A DNA stretch of 11,011 bases, from contig CAZYWO010000067.1 of NCBI GenBank assembly GCA_964651095.1, forward strand, positions 1 to 11,011. Direction: 5' to 3'. The first letter of the stretch is position 1. Every line of letters starts with the position of its first letter. Origin of the DNA: SUG1106 sp964651095. Its GTDB lineage: Bacteria; Bacillota; Clostridia; Peptostreptococcales; Anaerovoracaceae. Shown here piece by piece: positions 6,634 to 11,011 of this stretch. Position numbers and translations under genes: made by a program. The notes beneath the pieces are model-generated. The model did not search any database. It was not told the DNA's origin and saw nothing but the letters and a program-made list of their open reading frames with translations.

Positions 6634-7458
6634 ATGAAAAAGTACGCAAGTTCCATTATAATATTTGCAATTTTTGAGACAGTGGCAATAACGCTGTGGC
6701 TTACTAAGGATAATATTTTTTATCTGTTTAATTTCAGCTACATTGGAGGCGCTCTTGCACTGGGACTTTTTCTGTATGAAAAAAAGTATAAATATGCCCG
6801 AAACGTGGTTCAGTTTGCCGTGGGTTTATACATGCTTGTATATCTGGGATTTATTTGTAATGAAAATATGCAGATTGAAGGTTTTTGGTATTTTTTGTTT
6901 TTAGGAGTATTTGAAGCTGCTACTATACATTATGCTGTAGCTAAAATCTTTGGCCCCCTGTTGTTTGGCAGGGGCTGGTGCGGATATGCTTGCTGGACAG
7001 CAATGGTACTTGACATTCTGCCATATAAGACCCCTTCTAAGCCTAGAAAACAAATAAGTTTTATCAGATACATAGTTTTTGCAGCCTCGCTGGTGTTTGT
7101 ATCATGCCTTTTCCTGCTAAAAGTTCCGAATATAGAAAAAATAATGTTGGTAAGTTTTATCGTAGGAAATTTGCTTTATTACGCAATAGGCATAGGTTTA
7201 GCGATAATATTTAAGGATAACAGAGCCTTTTGTAAATATATATGTCCGATTACGGTCTTTCTCAAGCCGGCAAGTTATTATGCGGTGATGAGGATTAAGG
7301 TTGATAAGGAAAAATGCGTAGAATGTGGAAAATGCAGAAAAGTATGTCCTATGAATGTGGATATGCTGGATAATTCGCGAAGCAGAATAAACGGTACGGA
7401 GTGCATACTGTGCATGAAGTGCGTGGATAATTGTCCAAAAGGCGCGCTTAAAATATAA
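6634..7458 (+). CDS. NapH/YccM-like membrane polyferredoxin (4Fe-4S electron-transfer protein)
   Basis: A 274-residue integral membrane iron-sulfur protein that probably passes electrons between the membrane and a soluble partner. Hydrophobic segments are visible at about 5-24, 28-48, 57-75, 83-110, 143-163 and 168-193. The motif GRGWCGYAC (112-120) with Cys116 and Cys120, and a second pair Cys200 and Cys204 (CKYICP), match the NapH/NosR/YccM family; the usual CP after the first pair is CW here. The C-terminal domain holds two clean 4Fe-4S sets: Cys228/231/234/238 and Cys257/260/263/267. AAGAGGAT lies just before the ATG. No nitrate, nitrous-oxide or cytochrome gene is next to it, so its partner and electron acceptor are unknown. 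Two repeat-borne promoters lie upstream and no terminator is clear after it. Confidence 0.85.
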   Translation: MKKYASSIIIFAIFETVAITLWLTKDNIFYLFNFSYIGGALALGLFLYEKKYKYARNVVQFAVGLYMLVYLGFICNENMQIEGFWYFLFLGVFEAATIHYAVAKIFGPLLFGRGWCGYACWTAMVLDILPYKTPSKPRKQISFIRYIVFAASLVFVSCLFLLKVPNIEKIMLVSFIVGNLLYYAIGIGLAIIFKDNRAFCKYICPITVFLKPASYYAVMRIKVDKEKCVECGKCRKVCPMNVDMLDNSRSRINGTECILCMKCVDNCPKGALKI

Positions 7459-7470
7459 TTAAATTTGAAC

Positions 7471-7567
7471 TTTTTGGGTTTGATTTTGGATTTTAAGTTT
7501 TAAATCTTAATTTTTGGGTTTTTGTTTCGGAATTGTATCCTGATTTTATATTTTAAATCTTAATTTT
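7471..7567. repeat. AT-rich degenerate repeats with strong T/G strand bias
   Basis: TTTTAAATCTTAATTTT occurs at 7498-7514 and 7551-7567 (53-base period), and TTTTTGGGTTT occurs at 7471 and 7511 (40-base period). The plus strand is very rich in T and G. No gene is present. It may be a slippage-derived spacer; no clean promoter or terminator is recognised in it. Confidence 0.5.
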
Positions 7568-7619
7568 AAGCAAAGCTTTAGAATTAACAGTGATTAGATG
7601 CATCAAAAAGGGGCAAATC

Positions 7620-8349
7620 ATGAATGACAGATTTATTAAACGTGTAACAATAGACTGGGAAGAAATACGCTATAGATCATATTTAAGAAAGATAGATGCA
7701 TTGAGGGAGCTAAAAGAAGTAGAGTTTAACAATAATATTACCTTTTTCGTAGGCGAAAACGGAAGCGGTAAATCCACTTTGCTGGAGGCAATTGCAGTGG
7801 CATATGGATTTAATTCCGAGGGAGGAACCATGAATTATAACTTCAGCACTTACGATGATGTACCTGCTCTTTGTGAGGCGGTGAGCATTATACGTGGTGT
7901 TAAAAGACCTCAATCCAGTTACTTTTTCAAAGCAGAAAGCTTTTTTAATTTAGCTACCAAGTCGGAAAAATATATTGAAGACAGCAGCCAAATGTACGGC
8001 AGTAAGCACCTTCATCACCAGTCTCACGGAGAAAGTTTCATGGCTTTTTTTAACTAAATTTAGGGGAAACGGTTTATACATAATGGATGAACCCGAAGCA
8101 GCTCTATCACCACAGATGCAGCTCACTTTATTTATCCATATTGCTGAATTGGCTCGAAAAGGCTCCCAATTTATTATAGCAACTCATTCGCCGATTTTGC
8201 TTGGAATTCCAGACACGGAAATCTTCAGCTTTGACGGAGGAACGCTGCATAGGTGCGCTTACGAGGAAACAGATAGCTACAGGGTAATCGAAATGTTCAT
8301 AAATAACAGACAGAGGCTTGTCAAAGATTTGCTGCCATGGACCGATTGA
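7620..8349 (+). pseudogene. AAA/ABC-type predicted ATPase (COG3910-like), broken by a +1 frameshift at a T7 run
   Basis: Read through the break, this would be a 242-residue ATPase of the compact ABC-like family (COG3910 type): Walker A GENGSGKST at 45-53, signature-like QSHGES at 134-139, Walker B LYIMDE at 152-157 with the D-loop-like ALSP after it, and the switch histidine in THSP at 189. The reading frame from 7620 stops at 8057 just after seven T residues (8045-8051). Removing one T restores MAFLTKFRGNGLYIMDEPE and a single open frame to 8349. ATG 7620 is chosen because AAGGGG lies seven bases upstream; an in-frame GTG at 7590 has no such site. The break could be a real mutation, a phase-variable switch, transcript slippage at the T tract, or a sequencing error. 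The N-terminal fragment lacks Walker B, so without correction the product would be inactive. Its role is not known. Confidence 0.85.
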
Positions 8350-8360
8350 TAAAAAGTTTG

Positions 8361-8376
8361 ATTTTCCATGGAAAAT
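8361..8376. promoter_or_regulatory. Perfect 16-base palindrome between the ATPase and rlmN
   Basis: ATTTTCCATGGAAAAT is exactly self-complementary and lies 12 bases after the ATPase stop. A T7 run follows about 10 bases later (8384-8391). It could be a weak terminator or an operator upstream of rlmN; the stem is AT-rich and the T run is displaced, so neither is firm. Confidence 0.3.
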
Positions 8377-8519
8377 TCTTGAGATTTTTTTAAATTTTGT
8401 TACTACATATATAAAAGAACATTAATATTTAAAATAGACGTTTAGTCAGGAAAGACAAGCCGTGTTATGCTTAAAAGCTACGTTTTCAGAAAAATGAGAA
8501 GCCTTGAGGAATTTATAAA

Positions 8520-9563
8520 ATGAAGAATTTGCTTGATTTAGAACTGAATAATATGGAAGAATTGTTTGCCGACATGAATGAGCCAAAATTCAGAGCAAAA
8601 CAAGTTTTTGGCTGGATGTATAAAGGAGTCGATTCTTTTGCGCAGATGTCCAATCTGCCTGCTAGACTTCGGAATAAGCTGGAGGAATCTTTTACAATAG
8701 ATGTGCCTAAGATAATTAAAGTTCAACAGTCGAAATTGGACGGCACTAGAAAATACCTTTTTGAAATGTCAGATGGAAATGCTATTGAAAGCGTTTTCAT
8801 GAAGTATAAGTTTGGTAATTCGATCTGCGTATCATCACAAGTTGGATGCAGAATGGGATGCAGGTTTTGTGCTTCCACTCTTGGCGGATTGCTGCGGAAC
8901 TTGACGCCGGGAGAAATCACCGGTCAGATTCTGGCTGCCGAAAAGAATACGGGAGAGCGGATTAATCATGTGGTGGTAATGGGAACGGGAGAACCCTTCG
9001 ATAACTATGAAAATGTAGCTGCATTTATAAGAATAATTAATGACAAAGCAGGTTTAAACATAGGAATGAGGAATATTACCGTTTCTACCTGTGGACTAGT
9101 ACCTGCGATCCATAGATTCGGAACGGATTTCCCCCAAGTAAATCTGGCTATTTCCCTTCATGGAACAGATGACGACACAAGGGATGCTATGATGCCGATA
9201 AACAAATCGTACCCGATAGAAAGCTTGCTCAAAGCGTGCAGAAGATATACTGAAAATACTTCGCGCAGAGTTACTTTTGAATACACGTTGGTTAAAGGAG
9301 TAAATGACGGAAAAAAAGATGCAGAATCTCTGGTTAAGCTGCTTAAAGGTATGCTTTGTCACGTAAATCTTATTCCGCTTAATAAAGTGGAGGAAACGGG
9401 TCTTGAGACAAGCAGCAGAACCTCTGCACTGGAGTTTCAGAAAATACTGGAATCAAGTGGGATTCCGGCAACCATAAGAAGGGAGCTGGGCGACGACATT
9501 GATGCGGCGTGCGGCCAGCTTAGACTTAATGCCCGGCATAATGAGACTGATAGTAAAAAATGA
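8520..9563 (+). CDS. rlmN: Dual-specificity 23S rRNA (A2503) / tRNA (A37) C2-methyltransferase
   Basis: Radical-SAM enzyme that methylates C2 of adenine 2503 in 23S rRNA and adenine 37 of some tRNAs, affecting translational fidelity. The 347-residue product has the CxxxCxxC cluster motif at Cys110/114/117 (CRMGCRFC), the GTGEP motif at 155-159, the SLHG segment at 212-215, and the C-terminal Cys331 that corresponds to the methyl-carrying cysteine. Cys103, seven residues before the cluster, matches the second conserved cysteine of RlmN. The enzyme therefore looks complete and active. The C-terminal CGQL sequence and the absence of Cfr-specific features known to me favour RlmN over the resistance enzyme Cfr. 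TTGAGG lies about 10 bases before the ATG, a slightly long spacing. It may be read from upstream or from its own unseen promoter. Confidence 0.95.
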   Translation: MKNLLDLELNNMEELFADMNEPKFRAKQVFGWMYKGVDSFAQMSNLPARLRNKLEESFTIDVPKIIKVQQSKLDGTRKYLFEMSDGNAIESVFMKYKFGNSICVSSQVGCRMGCRFCASTLGGLLRNLTPGEITGQILAAEKNTGERINHVVVMGTGEPFDNYENVAAFIRIINDKAGLNIGMRNITVSTCGLVPAIHRFGTDFPQVNLAISLHGTDDDTRDAMMPINKSYPIESLLKACRRYTENTSRRVTFEYTLVKGVNDGKKDAESLVKLLKGMLCHVNLIPLNKVEETGLETSSRTSALEFQKILESSGIPATIRRELGDDIDAACGQLRLNARHNETDSKK

Positions 9564-9586
9564 AAGATTATGTATACAAATAAAGG

Positions 9587-9615
9587 TTGAAAGCAATTTG
9601 ATTTTGTTGTATAAT
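9587..9615 (+). promoter_or_regulatory. Strong sigma-A promoter of the P-loop protein gene
   Basis: TTGAAA (9587-9592), a 17-base spacer and a perfect TATAAT (9610-9615). Transcription would start near 9622, giving a leader of about 50 nucleotides. It is the closest match to consensus in the window. Confidence 0.8.
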
Positions 9616-9672
9616 GAGACAAATACTTAGACAATAAGCAAAATGAGCAAAAATATTTAGGAGGCGATTACT

Positions 9673-10095
9673 ATGGTTAAATTATTAGTAGGACACAAAG
9701 GCAGCGGCAAGACTAAACAGATGATTGATATTGCCAATGAGTCCATCGAAACAAGCAAAGGAAGTATAATCTTCATCAATAAGAATCATAGATTAATGTA
9801 TGATTTAAAATACAGAATCAGAGTTATTTGTATGGAAGATTTTGAACATATTACAAACAGCGACGAGTACATCGGTTTTATTTACGGAATTATCAGTTCT
9901 GATCACGATATTGAAACTATTTTCATAGATAGCATTCTCAAACATGCAGATTTTACACTGGGAGACTTACCTGAATTCGTAGATAGACTTAAAGACATTT
10001 CAAAGAACTATGGTATGGACTTTGTAGTAAGCTTAAGTGCAGAAAAAGAAGAAATGATTGGCGTTGACTTTGAAGGCTGTGAAATCTTAAATTAA
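9673..10095 (+). CDS. Small P-loop ATP-binding protein of unknown function
   Basis: A 140-residue soluble protein with an intact Walker A motif, GHKGSGKT, at residues 7-14, and a Walker B-like strand TIFIDS at 82-87. A further hydrophobic strand FVVSLSA at 117-123 is where a sensor strand is found in RecA/kinase-like folds. It is too short for a full ATPase with an accessory domain. Similar short proteins in clostridia are, as I recall, annotated as ATP-binding or loosely as PilT-like; it has none of the PilT secretion-ATPase boxes beyond the P-loop, so that name is not supported. A strong AGGAGG site lies eight bases upstream of the ATG. It has its own near-consensus promoter (9587-9615) and its own terminator (10113-10136), so it is a monocistronic and probably well-expressed gene. 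Substrate and role are unknown. Confidence 0.85.
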   Translation: MVKLLVGHKGSGKTKQMIDIANESIETSKGSIIFINKNHRLMYDLKYRIRVICMEDFEHITNSDEYIGFIYGIISSDHDIETIFIDSILKHADFTLGDLPEFVDRLKDISKNYGMDFVVSLSAEKEEMIGVDFEGCEILN

Positions 10096-10112
10096 TTGCT
10101 TAGAAATAACTG

Positions 10113-10136
10113 GCGGTGGGAAACCACCGCTTATTT
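10113..10136 (+). terminator. Intrinsic terminator of the P-loop protein gene
   Basis: GCGGTGG (10113-10119) pairs perfectly with CCACCGC (10124-10130) around a GAAA tetraloop, followed by TTATTTTGTTT. The short GC-rich stem, stable GNRA loop and T-rich tail make a convincing Rho-independent terminator 17 bases after the stop codon. Confidence 0.9.
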
Positions 10137-10172
10137 TGTTTATTATAACGGAACATAAAAAGACATATATTT

Positions 10173-10203
10173 GTTCAATAAAAATACGAGATAAGTTCAA
10201 TAA
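10173..10203. repeat. GTTCAATAA direct repeat upstream of the Nudix gene
   Basis: GTTCAATAA occurs at 10173-10181 and 10195-10203, spaced by 22 bases (about two helical turns). GAACA at 10151-10155 is an inverted relative of the first copy. It could be an operator for the Nudix gene at 10243, but no clear promoter could be placed here. Confidence 0.3.
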
Positions 10204-10242
10204 TAACAGATAGCAAAGTGTGGGAAAGGTCAAGTAATCAAA

Positions 10243-10872
10243 ATGAATGTTAACTCAATCAAAGAAAAACTTGCAGACCGCAAGCCGGGCATAATAGGAG
10301 ATAAAACTGAATTTGCCGTATTGATCCCTCTGGTGGAAAAGGATGGAATACTTAATTTTGTATTTGAAAAGCGAGCCTCCGGCATAAGACAACCCGGAGA
10401 CATTTGCTTCCCGGGAGGAAAGATTGAACCGGGCGAGACGATAATAGAATGTGCGCTCAGAGAAACCAATGAGGAGATTGGCATAGATATAAACAGTATA
10501 CAGGTACTCGGACGCTTTGATTCTATATTAGAGGTGAACCGAATTACTATGCACACGGTTGTGGGTGTGATCGATGAAAAGGAACTGGATAAGGCTATGA
10601 TTAACCGGGATGAAGTAGCAGAGATTTTTACAGTGCCTGTAGACTTTTTCAGCGATACGCAGCCTATTGTATACAATTGTAAAATTGTTCAGGACGTAGA
10701 CGACTTTCCTTATGAAAAAACCGGAATACGCCGCGATTACAGATGGAGAGTAGGTCATCAGGATATATATATTTACCATTATGAGGATATAAATGGGGGA
10801 AGAATTGAGAACAGAATCATTTGGGGGCTTACGGCAAGAATCGCCAGATGGTTTGTCGAGAAAATGAAATAA
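10243..10872 (+). CDS. Nudix hydrolase, probable CoA pyrophosphatase type
   Basis: Cytoplasmic Nudix hydrolase that cleaves nucleoside-diphosphate-linked molecules, probably CoA or acyl-CoA to phosphopantetheine and 3',5'-ADP. The 209-residue product has an exact Nudix box, Gx5Ex7RExxEExG, running from Gly59 to Ile81 with Glu65, Arg73, Glu74, Glu77 and Glu78 present. Just before it, the segment FEKRASGIRQPGDICFPGG (41-59) resembles the NuCoA signature that marks CoA pyrophosphatases, though a few positions differ, so the substrate is likely but not certain. The length fits that subfamily. The ribosome binding site (GGGAAAGG) is weak and distant, suggesting modest expression. A terminator separates it from the gene before it, and another follows, so it stands alone. 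A CoA-consuming role would fit a window with two CoA ligases, but linkage is not shown. Confidence 0.9.
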   Translation: MNVNSIKEKLADRKPGIIGDKTEFAVLIPLVEKDGILNFVFEKRASGIRQPGDICFPGGKIEPGETIIECALRETNEEIGIDINSIQVLGRFDSILEVNRITMHTVVGVIDEKELDKAMINRDEVAEIFTVPVDFFSDTQPIVYNCKIVQDVDDFPYEKTGIRRDYRWRVGHQDIYIYHYEDINGGRIENRIIWGLTARIARWFVEKMK

Positions 10873-10880
10873 ATGAAAAT

Positions 10881-10936
10881 AAAAGAGGCTGTAAGCACGT
10901 CTGATTAAAAATCAATTGTACTTACAGCCTCTTTTT
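10881..10936. terminator. Strong, possibly bidirectional terminator after the Nudix gene
   Basis: AAAAGAGGCTGTAAG (10881-10895) is the exact reverse complement of CTTACAGCCTCTTTT (10921-10935), a 15-base stem, followed by a further T. The loop contains its own small hairpin (GATT-aaa-AATC). The A-rich sequence before the first arm would serve as a T tract for transcription from the right, so it may act in both directions. The stop of the Nudix gene lies 9 bases before it. Confidence 0.88.
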
Positions 10937-10958
10937 AGCTTGGAGACGGAGCATAAAA

Positions 10959-10990
10959 GAGAGTGTGAACAAAAGTCTGTAAATGCAGAT
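10959..10990 (+). mobile_element. Possible outer end of an IS256-family element running off the window
   Basis: GAGAGTGTGAACAAAAGTCT followed by GTAAATG resembles, from memory, the GRGTGT...AAAA...TGTGTAAA pattern at the tips of IS256/Mutator-type elements. Only the last 50 bases are available, no transposase can be read and no partner repeat is visible, so this is weak. Confidence 0.2.
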
Positions 10991-11011
10991 CTTCCATGAT
11001 AATGATTGGGC

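Noticed and set aside
7975..8349. A separate 124-codon gene in the second half of the ATPase
   Set aside because: Its first part is an out-of-frame reading of the upstream half; only the part after the T7 run matches an ATPase, so it is the 3' piece of the frameshifted gene.
8520..9563. Cfr-type antibiotic resistance methyltransferase
   Set aside because: Length, N-terminal region and cysteine arrangement fit the housekeeping RlmN; nothing resistance-associated or mobile lies beside it.
10151..10176. LexA-like GAAC...GTTC site upstream of the Nudix gene
   Set aside because: The two halves are far too widely spaced for the clostridial/Bacillus LexA box.

Overview
The window looks like a chromosomal segment of a low-G+C anaerobic Firmicute, most likely a member of the Clostridia. 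The grounds are AT-rich intergenic DNA, strong AGGAGG-type ribosome binding sites, TTGAAA/TATAAT-type promoters, oxygen-sensitive ferredoxin-linked enzymes (indolepyruvate ferredoxin oxidoreductase, a NapH-like iron-sulfur membrane protein) and an amino-acid-fermentation gene set. The species cannot be named from the sequence alone.

Left part (about 1-6.1 kb): a cluster for aromatic or aryl-acid activation. An AMP-forming acyl-CoA synthetase (minus strand) diverges from a plus-strand operon of iorA, iorB, a phenylacetate-CoA ligase (paaK) and a tandem-ACT-domain protein. IorAB oxidatively decarboxylates aryl pyruvates (transaminated Trp, Phe, Tyr) to aryl-acetyl-CoA and reduces ferredoxin. 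PaaK interconverts aryl-acetate and aryl-acetyl-CoA. The ACT protein probably senses an amino acid. The operon ends at a clear intrinsic terminator at about 6250-6288.

Middle (6.1-6.63 kb): a 529-base stretch without a convincing gene but full of structure. It holds a perfect 14-base inverted repeat spanning about 200 bases, the terminator, a single sequence resembling a type I-E CRISPR repeat, and two 39-base direct repeats exactly 80 bases apart. Each of those repeats carries an extended -10 promoter (TGGTATAAT), and the first lies within a dyad. This is the least ordinary DNA in the window.

Right part (6.63-11.0 kb): a NapH/YccM-like membrane polyferredoxin; an AAA/ABC-type ATPase of the COG3910 kind broken by one extra T in a T7 run; rlmN (23S rRNA/tRNA adenine C2 methyltransferase); a small P-loop protein of unknown function with its own strong promoter and terminator; and a Nudix hydrolase of the CoA-pyrophosphatase type followed by a strong, possibly bidirectional terminator. 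The last 50 bases vaguely resemble the end of an IS256-family insertion sequence running out of the window.

No wholly new multi-gene system is evident. The best leads are the structured intergenic region, the homopolymer frameshift in the ATPase, and the Ior-PaaK-ACT module.
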